A DNA stretch of 27,648 nt from a virus, in the IMG/VR virus record IMGVR_UViG_3300020190_000288, positions 1 to 27,648 of that record; one strand, 5' to 3'. How positions within the stretch are numbered: position 1 is the stretch's first letter; the number at the start of each line of letters is the position of its first letter. The notes beneath the pieces are model-generated. The model was not told the DNA's origin. It did not search any database and saw nothing but the letters and a program-made list of their open reading frames with translations. This document shows positions 14,689 to 23,130 of the stretch, one piece after another. A program made the translations under genes and the position numbers.

Positions 14689-15189
14689 ATGAGCAACAAC
14701 GAAATCTACTCGATTGAAACAGAATTGCCCGCAGAGTTTCCGGATGACAACGTCCTTGGTCAACTCAAGAACGTCATCGCCAAGAAGGTCAAGCGTAAGC
14801 CAATCTTCTTGAATGTTCCAGAGCGTCCTGGGGTTCAGATTCTTATCAGCCCAAACATCACGCAAAACCAAATCAAGGCGTGGCAGAAAAACTGTGGCTC
14901 GGAAACCAAGAACGGTATTGATGCAACCAAGTTTGCGTGCACCGTCATTGGCCACACGACCATAGGTATTTACCTCAACGGAGACGAGGTGCTGGAGGAA
15001 GGCAAATCACTTGGTTTTGCATCGCCGGCCGTTCTTGAAATGACGCAAACAAAGCGAGCAATTCCTGATGCAATCCAGGCTTTCTTCGGCCTCGATCCGC
15101 ACGTTGAATCAGCCGCACTTGCAATCATTGATGCTTCCGGTTACGGCGACTCCGTGGAGAGTACCGAAAACCCTACGATACAGTCCTAG
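14689..15189 (+). CDS. Tail assembly chaperone, short form
   Basis: This 166-aa protein lies between tube and tape measure genes, where tail assembly chaperones (gpG-type) are encoded. It binds the tape measure during tail assembly and is not in the virion. It has a mixed fold with FLNVPERPGVQILIS, ATKFACTVIGHTTIGIYLNG and TQTKRAIPDAIQAFFGLDP. It ends at TAG 15187. A slippery heptamer at 15168-15174 allows part of the ribosomes to shift to the -1 frame and make a longer product. No Shine-Dalgarno sequence is seen before ATG 14689. Confidence 0.88.
   Translation: MSNNEIYSIETELPAEFPDDNVLGQLKNVIAKKVKRKPIFLNVPERPGVQILISPNITQNQIKAWQKNCGSETKNGIDATKFACTVIGHTTIGIYLNGDEVLEEGKSLGFASPAVLEMTQTKRAIPDAIQAFFGLDPHVESAALAIIDASGYGDSVESTENPTIQS
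15168..15174 (+). promoter_or_regulatory. Programmed -1 frameshift site (slippery AAACCCT)
   Basis: In the zero frame the codons are GAA AAC CCT, so A-AAC-CCT fits the X-XXY-YYZ rule exactly. After slipping back one base, translation continues TAC GAT ACA GTC and stays open to TAG 15363-15365. The zero-frame stop is 13 bases beyond the site. Confidence 0.8.
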
Positions 15190-15365
15190 ACGATCTAGCT
15201 GAAGACAACCGCGTCATAACGGCGGCAAGGTTGAGTGAGGTGTTTGGGGCTAGTCCAATCGACATTCTCAATGTGAGTATTGACGAATGGCTCATTTTGG
15301 TGGCCTGTGGTAAAGTTATTGAGGCGGATCGGCTCGCCGCCGAACGCGAAGCACAGGGGTATTAG
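15174..15365 (+). CDS. Tail assembly chaperone, -1 frameshift extension (gpGT-like)
   Basis: After the slip at 15168-15174, residues 1-162 of the short form are joined to 63 more residues, for a total of about 225 aa. The extension reads YDTVLDDLAEDNRVITAARL, then SEVFGASPIDILNVSIDEWL, ILVACGKVIEADRLAAEREA. It is helical and typical of the T part that contacts the tape measure. This -1 frame has been open since base 15132 and has no start codon with a ribosome site, so frameshifting is the best explanation. The tape measure starts 31 bases after its stop. Confidence 0.82.
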   Translation, partial: YDTVLDDLAEDNRVITAARLSEVFGASPIDILNVSIDEWLILVACGKVIEADRLAAEREAQGY

Positions 15366-15395
15366 CCCGTATTTAGTAGGTAGCTGAGGTCATCG

Positions 15396-18300
15396 GTGGC
15401 TGACGAACGCGTATCAATAGTAATCGATATAGACGTCAAGGATGTTGCGTCTATTGCTGCCGTACAAGCGGCTCTCGCAAATCTAAACAGGACCACAAAG
15501 CATAACGCCGCTTCAATGCGGATCATGCGTGGCGAGAACCAGAAGGTGACTGCCGGTCTTATTGGTGCCGGCAAGGGAGTGAAAACCCTTCAGGGACAGA
15601 TGGGCAAACTCAACACCGCTGCAAAAATTTTCCAGAAAACCGCCCGCGTCCTCATGTTCACGATTATCGGTATGGGCATTGAATTCGTGATTACGGCCGC
15701 GGCGCTCGCGTCAGTGAACCTTGTGTTTGCAACTGGTCGATTTCTTGCCAAAGCTTACAACTACACGATGCAGGCGTTGGCGGGAACGCTCGCGGCTGTT
15801 GGCGTAGCAGCGCTTGGAGCTGCGGCGGCGTTTAGGGAGGTGACCGCCGCCCAGCAAGCTTTTAGATTCAAGGGATCAGACAATCATGCAGCCGGAATCG
15901 CTGATGCGACTGGGGCACTAAGAAATCTGTACGCGGATTCGACGCTGGCTACGGCAGGTATCACTGCGCTGAACCAGGCGTTTGCGGCGGTGACCAAAAA
16001 TTCGGCATTTACGGCGCAAACCCAGGCAAGCCTTAAGGCGATGATGGATTTTGCTGCCGCGTCAGGAGACACCACCAAGGGTTTGAGTGCCGCAGCTTCT
16101 TTTCTTGGTTTGATGCAAAAAGAATCAAAATTTACGAAAGAGGCTTTGGCTGCGGCCGCACAAGTCGGTCCGGAGTTTGATAAAGCACTCAAGAAATTGC
16201 GAGGCTCCGGAAAAATAAAAGACACCAAGGACCTGATGACCGCCATACAGTCCGGCGCACTAGCCAAAGAAGCGGGCGTGACTGGTGCAGCAGACGCAGT
16301 GTCAATGACCTTGGTTGCTCAATTCAAAGGATATATGACCCAACTTTTTGGTGAGATGGCTTCCATCGGTCAAGACCTTTTGAACCCGTTCAAAAAAGCA
16401 CTGTTTGACATATTCCTCGTTGTCAGAAGGACGATGAGAAGAATCAGCTCGGACCTTCTCGCTTTTGGTAAAGGTAGTGCGATCGACGCGATAGTAACCG
16501 CAGTCGAAAAGATTTCAGATTTTTCGGTCAACCTGTTCAGAAAGTATTTGCCTGCAGCTGACGGATTTTTTGCTCGAACCAACAAGGTGTTTGTAGCAAT
16601 GGAGCGGTACACGAGAAGATTCCTCGACGTGATTCGGCCGCTTCAAAAAGGCGGAACGATCATCATTGATATGTTCGGTAAACCGATTTCGGAGATATTC
16701 AAGGGTTTTGGCAGAAACATCCGGGATTTCAGCACGCTAGCCGTGGAAAACAAGGACAAATTTTTGGAATTCGGTGAGTCGCTAAAAAATCTTGTGGCTG
16801 CGTTTTTTGATATGTCGCACCAGTTCAAAAAAATGTTCACCGAAGCTCTCCCCATAATCAACAGGGTCGTCAATGCTTTGGCTCTTTTGATTAGAATTGT
16901 CGGGGATTTTTTCGGTCTTATGTCAAAAGCCGGACCGCTTGGTGCATTCATGCCGGTGCTTGGGGCCATCATGGCGATAATGAAGGGACGGCGTTCCGGT
17001 GGTGGTATAGGAGGCAAGTTTTTACGCGGTTCGTATGGACTGGCGATGGGTAATACGCCCGGCATACCTTTTGCCATGCGTGGCGCACAGGGTCCGGACG
17101 CAGCCTTGGCGGGCGCCATGGGGGGAATAAATACGGCAGCCCAAAACCAAACAGCCGCGGCCAGTAATTTGCAAGGTTCGGCACAGAAACAGCAGTTTGC
17201 CGCGGTGGAGTTGTCGGGTGCGGCACGCGCGTTGTCGTTAGCGGCGCAGGCTAACATGCGCTTTGGGGCGGCAACGGGCGCAAACGGAATGGCCGCACAG
17301 ATCGCCACCAAACAGCGACAAAATTATGCAATTCTGAAAAATGCGCAGGGTCAATACATCGATCCGACAACCGGAAAAGTCATAAGAAATACCATAGCGA
17401 CCGATGAGGCATTTCAAAATTACATGAATCGAAATGTCGCCGTTACTGCGAAAATGAATCTTCCGCAACCGGCGGCTGGTAATGCGATCGTGACTGATGC
17501 GACTGCACCGTTATACGGTCAACATAGTGGCTTTATGCGCATGATGCAAAGACGGCAAGCACAAATGGAGACTTCCGGCCCGTTTCACCATCTTCCAGGC
17601 TTTGTTCCCAACACGGCAAAACCCTTCCCTGGTACCGGTACCCCTGTTAGAAATCCGTTCATGCCGGTCGTGTCGACACCAAGCACGCCAGTGATGGTTC
17701 CGCAGCCTATGGTTTTACCCGCGGGGACTGTCGCGCCTGGAGCCGGAGCCGCCTTGACGGGAGGTATGGGGGGATTCAGATCGGGTATAGCAAATTTGTT
17801 CCCTAACTTCCGAGGCAACGCGCAAACAGCCAAAGGGTCCATAAGCCAGTACTACAGAGCGATGAAAGCTGCCGGCAAGAATCGTTCGGCGATCGTAGGA
17901 GCCGGATTGAAAAAAACTGCTTTGGCTCTCACCGGAAGCAGTTTGATGAGTGGGGGATATCGAGCAGCCATCCAGGCACAGCAAGAAGCATTCGTGGAAA
18001 AGGGTGGAGATCCCAACGCCTTCAAAGCCAAGAGGGGCGCAGCAGTCAAGTCTGCACTAAAAGCAAACATGGGACTGGGGAACATGGCATTGAGCTTGGG
18101 TGGATCGTATTTGGCGAATAAATACGGCACCGAAGAAGCACAAGGCGCACTGCAGGCGGGAGCTGGTCTGATGATGATGTCCCCACTGGCCGGTATCGGA
18201 GTTGCGGGAATCGGAACCGCAATGTCATCGCAGACAACCAAGGGTGGCGTCATGTCCGGTATGGTCGGCGGAGCAGCAACAGGCGCCCTTATCGGAAGTT

Positions 18301-20138
18301 TCATACCCGGAATCGGAACTGCCCTCGGAGGAATAATTGGCGCCGGCGTGGGTGGGCTTGTTGGCTGGTGGAAGTCAGACCAAAACAAAAAGAAGATGCG
18401 CGACGACGTCCAGAAAAGAATGTCTGGAGCAATGTTGGTTCCGATCGCTGCGGCGATGGTTGAGGGGAGTTCGAAAGCCGCAATAGATGCGGCGGAAGCC
18501 AATGTCAAAAAAATGAAAAAGATGAAAGGTGCGGGCTCCGACGCTCAAGGCAAGTATCTCGACAAACTCGTGACGGACGGTCTCATTTCGGTGGAGGAAA
18601 GGGATCGAGCCTTCGCAGACCCGAATGCACGACAAGACCTTTTCGACAAATTAAATAAAGACGCAGCGCTTCAACTCAAGGTCACGACGAAAGTGATGGG
18701 CCGTTTCGATAAGACCATGGACGGGCTAACACAGGCGACCGGCATGACCGAAGAAGAAATCATGGCACTTGCCTCAAAGATGGGCGTTGACCTTTACGAC
18801 GAAACCAAAACGCTCGAGGAACAAATTACCGCGTTGGGTAAAGCGATGAAACTGACGGCGAAAGAACTTGACAATGCGATCAAGGATGTGGTCCTCAAGA
18901 ATTTGGACAGGCTCGAAAACTTCAAGACGAATTCCGAGCTAGAAGAAGCTGTCGACTCGGCACAAAACGCTTTTAACAGTGCTCCGAACATGGACACCGC
19001 CCGGAGCGTGATCGGTCAGATGGTGACGTTCCTGCAAACAAAATATCCGAACAATCAAGCAAAAGTTCTTGGCTCACTGTTCGAAATGTTCGATCCATCG
19101 AGCGACAATTATGTCTTTGGCCCGAAAGGCCCACTGGGGGGCGCAAAAAATATGCCCACAGATAAACGAAAAGAAATGGAAGACGCAATCAACAAGGAGT
19201 TTTTGACTCCTGCCATAGCTGATGCGGCAGGAATCGGCGCCACGCAAATCGGTGGAATGTTGAGCCAGGAAGAGATTTTGGGCGGCCCTCAGGCAATGAA
19301 AAACGTAGAGGGGGCGATTGCGACGGTTCTCAGGAGCGGAGACCAGGGAAGAATAGACAAGATGCAAAACTTTTTGAAATACGGCAATCTTGCTAACAAG
19401 AGTCCTGCCGAAGCGGCGAACGCGATCGAGAGAGCCCTTGGTTTCGAGCCGGGAAGCATATTTGCCGGAGGTTCTTTCACGAAACGAGACACAACAGAAC
19501 TTTTCGCAAAGCTTTCACTAGAGAAAGAAACTCAAAAGCAGCTCACGGCGGCAGTAGCCAATGGACTCAACGAGAAACCGAGTTGGTGGGATAATGACGT
19601 TCCGGATTGGTGGACCAGAGGTTTGAAAGCGAAGTCTGATAGTGGGGGAACGTTTACGTTGCTTCCTGGTGATGACACCAAAACCCCGCGAGCAAAACAA
19701 TTCGGCGACACATCGGTTTCAAGGAGACTGCGGTCGACTTTAGGTGCGCATGCCGCAATGGATGGCAGACTGACCGGCAAGCGAACAATCACGAGCTCGT
19801 ACAGAACTTTCAATCTCGGTTCGCCAAGCTCGGATCACGCGTCGGGGGCGGCATACGACCTGACCGGTCAAAATCTTGGTCAGTACGCAAAAATGGTTCG
19901 CAGCGGGGGTGGCTTTGCAGAATTCCACGGAGTGAATGCCAATCGCCACTTGCATGTGGTGCCCAAGACGGGGGATACGTATTCGACAAAAGCGGAATCC
20001 ATGGGCGGAACAACACCGATGGCTCCCGTGGTAAACGTAAACGTATACCCATCGCCGGGAATGAACGTCGACCAGCTGGTGGCCAAAACAATTCGTGCCC
20101 AGGAAAAAGCCATGCGCGACATACGAGAGAGGACGTAA
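15396..20138 (+). CDS. Tape measure protein with C-terminal M15-type peptidase domain
   Basis: This 1580-aa protein sets tail length and passes through the tail during injection. The GTG start at 15396 has TGAGG 6 bases upstream. The N-terminal part is helical, with a hydrophobic segment near residues 85-150 rich in Ala and Ile. Residues about 760-800 and other stretches are Gly/Pro/Ala-rich. Residues about 950-995 form a glycine-zipper-like segment (MVGGAATGALIGSF, GTALGGIIGAGVGGLVGWW) able to insert in membranes. Near the C-terminus a zinc peptidase pattern is seen: SSYRTF, SDHASGAAYD (His1481, Asp1488) and NRHLHVV (His1518, His1520), like the M15 (VanY/D-Ala-D-Ala peptidase) group. It could cut cell-wall peptides at entry. 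The final 50 residues are Val-rich and helical. Confidence 0.93.
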   Translation: MADERVSIVIDIDVKDVASIAAVQAALANLNRTTKHNAASMRIMRGENQKVTAGLIGAGKGVKTLQGQMGKLNTAAKIFQKTARVLMFTIIGMGIEFVITAAALASVNLVFATGRFLAKAYNYTMQALAGTLAAVGVAALGAAAAFREVTAAQQAFRFKGSDNHAAGIADATGALRNLYADSTLATAGITALNQAFAAVTKNSAFTAQTQASLKAMMDFAAASGDTTKGLSAAASFLGLMQKESKFTKEALAAAAQVGPEFDKALKKLRGSGKIKDTKDLMTAIQSGALAKEAGVTGAADAVSMTLVAQFKGYMTQLFGEMASIGQDLLNPFKKALFDIFLVVRRTMRRISSDLLAFGKGSAIDAIVTAVEKISDFSVNLFRKYLPAADGFFARTNKVFVAMERYTRRFLDVIRPLQKGGTIIIDMFGKPISEIFKGFGRNIRDFSTLAVENKDKFLEFGESLKNLVAAFFDMSHQFKKMFTEALPIINRVVNALALLIRIVGDFFGLMSKAGPLGAFMPVLGAIMAIMKGRRSGGGIGGKFLRGSYGLAMGNTPGIPFAMRGAQGPDAALAGAMGGINTAAQNQTAAASNLQGSAQKQQFAAVELSGAARALSLAAQANMRFGAATGANGMAAQIATKQRQNYAILKNAQGQYIDPTTGKVIRNTIATDEAFQNYMNRNVAVTAKMNLPQPAAGNAIVTDATAPLYGQHSGFMRMMQRRQAQMETSGPFHHLPGFVPNTAKPFPGTGTPVRNPFMPVVSTPSTPVMVPQPMVLPAGTVAPGAGAALTGGMGGFRSGIANLFPNFRGNAQTAKGSISQYYRAMKAAGKNRSAIVGAGLKKTALALTGSSLMSGGYRAAIQAQQEAFVEKGGDPNAFKAKRGAAVKSALKANMGLGNMALSLGGSYLANKYGTEEAQGALQAGAGLMMMSPLAGIGVAGIGTAMSSQTTKGGVMSGMVGGAATGALIGSFIPGIGTALGGIIGAGVGGLVGWWKSDQNKKKMRDDVQKRMSGAMLVPIAAAMVEGSSKAAIDAAEANVKKMKKMKGAGSDAQGKYLDKLVTDGLISVEERDRAFADPNARQDLFDKLNKDAALQLKVTTKVMGRFDKTMDGLTQATGMTEEEIMALASKMGVDLYDETKTLEEQITALGKAMKLTAKELDNAIKDVVLKNLDRLENFKTNSELEEAVDSAQNAFNSAPNMDTARSVIGQMVTFLQTKYPNNQAKVLGSLFEMFDPSSDNYVFGPKGPLGGAKNMPTDKRKEMEDAINKEFLTPAIADAAGIGATQIGGMLSQEEILGGPQAMKNVEGAIATVLRSGDQGRIDKMQNFLKYGNLANKSPAEAANAIERALGFEPGSIFAGGSFTKRDTTELFAKLSLEKETQKQLTAAVANGLNEKPSWWDNDVPDWWTRGLKAKSDSGGTFTLLPGDDTKTPRAKQFGDTSVSRRLRSTLGAHAAMDGRLTGKRTITSSYRTFNLGSPSSDHASGAAYDLTGQNLGQYAKMVRSGGGFAEFHGVNANRHLHVVPKTGDTYSTKAESMGGTTPMAPVVNVNVYPSPGMNVDQLVAKTIRAQEKAMRDIRERT

Positions 20139-20141
20139 GCA

Positions 20142-20813
20142 ATGTCAAATTTGGCAACGACTGGCAGAACAATCATCACTTTGAACGTGAACGTGACGCT
20201 GACGAATTGGCGGGCGGGTACGGCTGCCAAAACGGAGGGCAATCCGCCGACCATTACCCAGATTGCCGGCGCCAATAAATCTTTTCAGTTTCCTTTCAGG
20301 CCGCTCCCGATCCAACACGAGGGCTACGGTCCGGAGATGAACGAGGTCGAGCGTCCGTATGACATCCCGATTATGGATGTAAAATCCGGAAAATTGCGTC
20401 GTTTTAGTTTTGATGCACCGCTGACGATCCTTTCGGACGGAATTTCAAAGCCGATTGACTCGGATTTTAAGCTGTTGCAAGAGATGGCCGATGACGCGAT
20501 TCCGGTTCGTTTCATCGATATGCCCCCATCCATATCTTCGACAAACTGGTACATCGAGGATCTCACCTTCAATCAGGAACGAATGAAGATAAACGGGCCA
20601 AGCACGAGAATAAGTGCAAGTTTGAGTTTTGTTGAGTTTGCGCCACTTAGCACAAAATTTGTTTTTCTACGACCGATTTCTTATGGTGTGCCGACAGACA
20701 AAGTTGCAAGCAAAATAGTGACGACACCCCAAGACACCTTCCCAAGATTGTCTGCCTATAGCACAGGCACTGTCTCCGGCTTGAAGCAGAATCCTCAAGA
20801 AACTGGGGGGTGA
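20142..20813 (+). CDS. Baseplate/tail hub-associated protein
   Basis: This 223-aa protein follows the tape measure after 3 bases with GAGAGG upstream. It is mostly beta: FQFPFRPLPIQHEGYGPEM (49-67), YDIPIMDVKSGKLRRFSFDAPL, TNWYIEDLTFNQERMKINGP and ASLSFVEFAPL. The pattern of an N-terminal FxF-like strand, a PLTILSDG strand and a C-terminal 'SFVEF' strand resembles proteins of contractile tails that join tube and hub (gp53/LysM family neighbours). I see no LysM repeat. Position before the hub protein supports the call. Confidence 0.78.
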   Translation: MSNLATTGRTIITLNVNVTLTNWRAGTAAKTEGNPPTITQIAGANKSFQFPFRPLPIQHEGYGPEMNEVERPYDIPIMDVKSGKLRRFSFDAPLTILSDGISKPIDSDFKLLQEMADDAIPVRFIDMPPSISSTNWYIEDLTFNQERMKINGPSTRISASLSFVEFAPLSTKFVFLRPISYGVPTDKVASKIVTTPQDTFPRLSAYSTGTVSGLKQNPQETGG

Positions 20814-20818
20814 TCTAA

Positions 20819-22351
20819 ATGGCTAGCAATTCACCACTCCCGTATTATCCGACCGCTGAGGCGGCGAAGGTAAAAGAAGCGGATATTTTTTTGTATGGAA
20901 ACATCAACCTGCTTCTACGTGTGCCGAATCCGGAGAAACCCAAGCAACTAGAAACCCTTAAATCTATTTCCATAGCAAGAAAGGTGACCATCGGTGATCG
21001 CGTTCGGACAGTTCAAGTTGGAATTCCAACATTGAACACCGACGGAAAACAGTTGACCAATGCACAAGCAGAGGTTTTGTTCCAGCAAACCGGGTCACAT
21101 TTGGGTTTTTTCGCCGACGTAAAAACCGCGACAAAATATCTAATAAAATTGTCGGAGGCAAGCGGATACGTTCAAAAAACCATCCTAGCCGCAGAGCGTG
21201 CAGGCGTAAACGAGGAGGGGTTGTCGACTGTTGATTTTTTACCTTTTCCATTCCAGGCTTATCAGTCTGGTTTGGACCCGGCCGGTAAATTAGCCAAAGC
21301 GACGGTAGTCCAACCCAAAAGATTGGGCGAGCTCATATCCATTCCGGAAATACCCCCGACGTCTGAGGCGGCCATCTCAATTGCGGAACGCCTGACGTCC
21401 ATCTCTGTAAGTTACGACATTGGGGCGACCACAGAGGTTTCCCTTAAACTTGTCGACAACGACTTTTCTCTAATGGAGTCGAATTATTTCGTAACTCGCC
21501 GGGTCATAAAGTATCGCGGTCGAGAATACGAAGTTGCAGTAATTGAGGTCGAAAGCGAATCGGGCATCCCGGTTTTGAACGTAAAACTCCGGAGCCGAGC
21601 CGTGCAAAGAATGAAACGAGAAAAGACCGCAAAAAATTTGCAAGCCCCAAACGGGTATGAGCTGGCAAAAAAATCTGCTGCTGCTTTTGGCCTTTCATTC
21701 TACGGGGAACAAAAAACCAATAAACCACAAACCATTGTGCAAGCTCAAACAAAAGATAACGACGACTCACTATGGGATGTGCTGACAAGAACCGCCGGTG
21801 ATGCAAACTTTGTTTGTTTTGAAATGGACGGAACATTAATATATGCGTCAGAAAAACACCTCATGGGCGTATTCGGTGCGTATTCATTCGGCACTGACCC
21901 GAGCAACGGACAACCATTTACAGGAATTGGCTACAAGCCGAATGCAAAAAATTTTATTCCGTTGTGCTACGTGCCGCCATATATGATCGCCGACCTAAAA
22001 GTTCAAAAATCTGATATTCCGGATTGCATAGACAGGTTTCGGCTCATAGAAAACCCGTCTTTCAGGCAGTCAGATAACGACGTTTTTGAAGCGGACGGCT
22101 CATGTTCGATTGCCAGACCCAATGGGTGCTTGTTGCGCCCTGGTCATACCGTATTGGTCGGGCCATTCCCGACATTTTTTTCCGGTCTTTATTTGGTCAA
22201 TTCTGTTTCGTTCAACGAGGGCGAAAACACTCCGGTGGAGGTAAGTTTCAAGAGTCCCCAAAGAACAGAAAAAGACAAAAAAAATAAACCGTTGGTCGGT
22301 ATCAGGCCGGGGACTAGAAGTTTTGCAAGATTTAAGGATTCACAGCAATGA
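20819..22351 (+). CDS. Baseplate hub protein (gpD / gp27-like)
   Basis: This 510-aa protein has a strong purine-rich ribosome site (GGGGGGTGA). The N-terminal 190 residues hold strands and helices not matched to a known motif. The middle reads RLTSISVSYDIGATTEVSLKL VDNDFSLMESNYF and NVKLRSRAVQRM, and then KSAAAFGLSFYGE and DSLWDVLTRTAGDANFVCFE (roughly 317-337), all typical of late-control D/XkdQ-like hub proteins. It forms the ring that carries the spike and links to the tube. It overlaps the spike gene by 4 bases (ATGA), a usual arrangement. Confidence 0.85.
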   Translation: MASNSPLPYYPTAEAAKVKEADIFLYGNINLLLRVPNPEKPKQLETLKSISIARKVTIGDRVRTVQVGIPTLNTDGKQLTNAQAEVLFQQTGSHLGFFADVKTATKYLIKLSEASGYVQKTILAAERAGVNEEGLSTVDFLPFPFQAYQSGLDPAGKLAKATVVQPKRLGELISIPEIPPTSEAAISIAERLTSISVSYDIGATTEVSLKLVDNDFSLMESNYFVTRRVIKYRGREYEVAVIEVESESGIPVLNVKLRSRAVQRMKREKTAKNLQAPNGYELAKKSAAAFGLSFYGEQKTNKPQTIVQAQTKDNDDSLWDVLTRTAGDANFVCFEMDGTLIYASEKHLMGVFGAYSFGTDPSNGQPFTGIGYKPNAKNFIPLCYVPPYMIADLKVQKSDIPDCIDRFRLIENPSFRQSDNDVFEADGSCSIARPNGCLLRPGHTVLVGPFPTFFSGLYLVNSVSFNEGENTPVEVSFKSPQRTEKDKKNKPLVGIRPGTRSFARFKDSQQ

Positions 22352-22794
22352 CAGAAATCAATCACGGTCAAGGCTTAAAACTCAACCCCCAAAAGGGATC
22401 TTCTGCGCCTGGTCGTCCAACCGGGGTGTTTATTGGGAAGGTAACAAGGACGTCTGGGGGCGTGTACGTATCCATACCCAGCCTCACAGGCGGCCTCACA
22501 AACATCAATTTTGGCCCGTGCAAAGTCGTTGGATTGTACCCCACGGTTGGCAGTGCGGTGCTTTGCACTTTTTTGGAAAACAGAAACGACGACGTAGTTA
22601 TTTTGGGTAAAATTATTGCAACAAACATTCTTCAAAATACGGGCACCCCGGTGGTCGCAACCGATGCGACGACCAAGCAATACGTTGACGAAAAGGTGAC
22701 CATTCTTCAAACTCAAATCAACAGCCTCCAAACAGCCCTAACCGCCTTGACGAACAGGTACAACTCCCACGTGGCGCACCCGCCACCGGCCTGA
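22348..22794 (+). CDS. Baseplate spike protein with OB-fold (gp5/gpV-like)
   Basis: This 148-aa protein is shorter than many spikes. Residues 20-95 form an OB-fold (GVFIGKVTRTSGGVYVSIP, GLYPTVGSAVLCTFLENRNDDVVILGKI). Residues 104-148 switch to DATTKQYVDEKVTILQTQIN, a tail-fibre-type ATxxYVD motif, followed by a coiled coil and a His/Pro-rich end (NSHVAHPPPA). It would sit at the tip of the hub and pierce the cell envelope. The short coiled coil replaces the long beta-helix of T4-type spikes. It is translated from an ATGA overlap with the hub gene. Confidence 0.83.
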   Translation: MTEINHGQGLKLNPQKGSSAPGRPTGVFIGKVTRTSGGVYVSIPSLTGGLTNINFGPCKVVGLYPTVGSAVLCTFLENRNDDVVILGKIIATNILQNTGTPVVATDATTKQYVDEKVTILQTQINSLQTALTALTNRYNSHVAHPPPA

Positions 22795-22819
22795 TCGTCA
22801 ACGGCGCTCGTAAAAGAAA

Positions 22820-22828
22820 TGGCAAAAT
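22820..22828 (+). promoter_or_regulatory. Extended -10 candidate before the gp25-like gene
   Basis: TGG-CAAAAT ends 6 bases before ATG 22835, and no Shine-Dalgarno sequence is present in the 40-base gap. The first base differs from the TANNNT rule, so this is the weakest of the leaderless candidates. Confidence 0.25.
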
Positions 22829-22834
22829 AGGTAT

Positions 22835-23128
22835 ATGGCAACTTTCAAAATTCCGTTTCGGATTGTCAATGGATCTGTTGCGTCCCATACAGACGGGTCA
22901 CTTGAAAGCAAGGCTCAGGTTGTGTCGTTCGCGGTTTATACACATCGCGGCGAACTTCCCCTTGAGCCAACCTTCGGTATAACCGATCCGACGTTTGAAC
23001 CTAGTAACATTTTGGAGGCGCGCGCAGTGTTGACGCAGTTCTGGCCAGAAATCATTATTGAAAATTTTGAACTGAAAGACGTCGACAACAAAGGTCGGGT
23101 TGGTGTTTCAATTAGGGTAAGCGGGTAA
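22835..23128 (+). CDS. Baseplate wedge protein, gp25-like
   Basis: This 97-aa protein matches T4 gp25/P2 gpW-like wedge subunits: FKIPFRIVNGSVA at the N-terminus, a central KAQVVSFAVYTHRGELPLEPTFGI (27-50), then ARAVLTQFWPEIIIENFEL. The central block contains the family EPR-like position (here RGELPLEPTFG). The protein joins the sheath end to the wedge. It is followed after 2 bases by the J-like protein, the standard order. Length is typical. The start may be leaderless. Confidence 0.9.
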   Translation: MATFKIPFRIVNGSVASHTDGSLESKAQVVSFAVYTHRGELPLEPTFGITDPTFEPSNILEARAVLTQFWPEIIIENFELKDVDNKGRVGVSIRVSG

Positions 23129-23130
23129 TC

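Noticed and set aside
12667-15385. Recurring GTAGCT in gaps (12667, 12680, 14625, 15380)
   Set aside because: The distances to the next start codon vary and the hexamer also occurs in coding sequence, so chance is a reasonable explanation.
16643-18508. Long reverse-strand frames of about 220 codons opposite the tape measure
   Set aside because: They mirror Ala/Gly-rich tape measure codons, have Pro/Ser/Ala-rich composition typical of antisense reading and no gene context.
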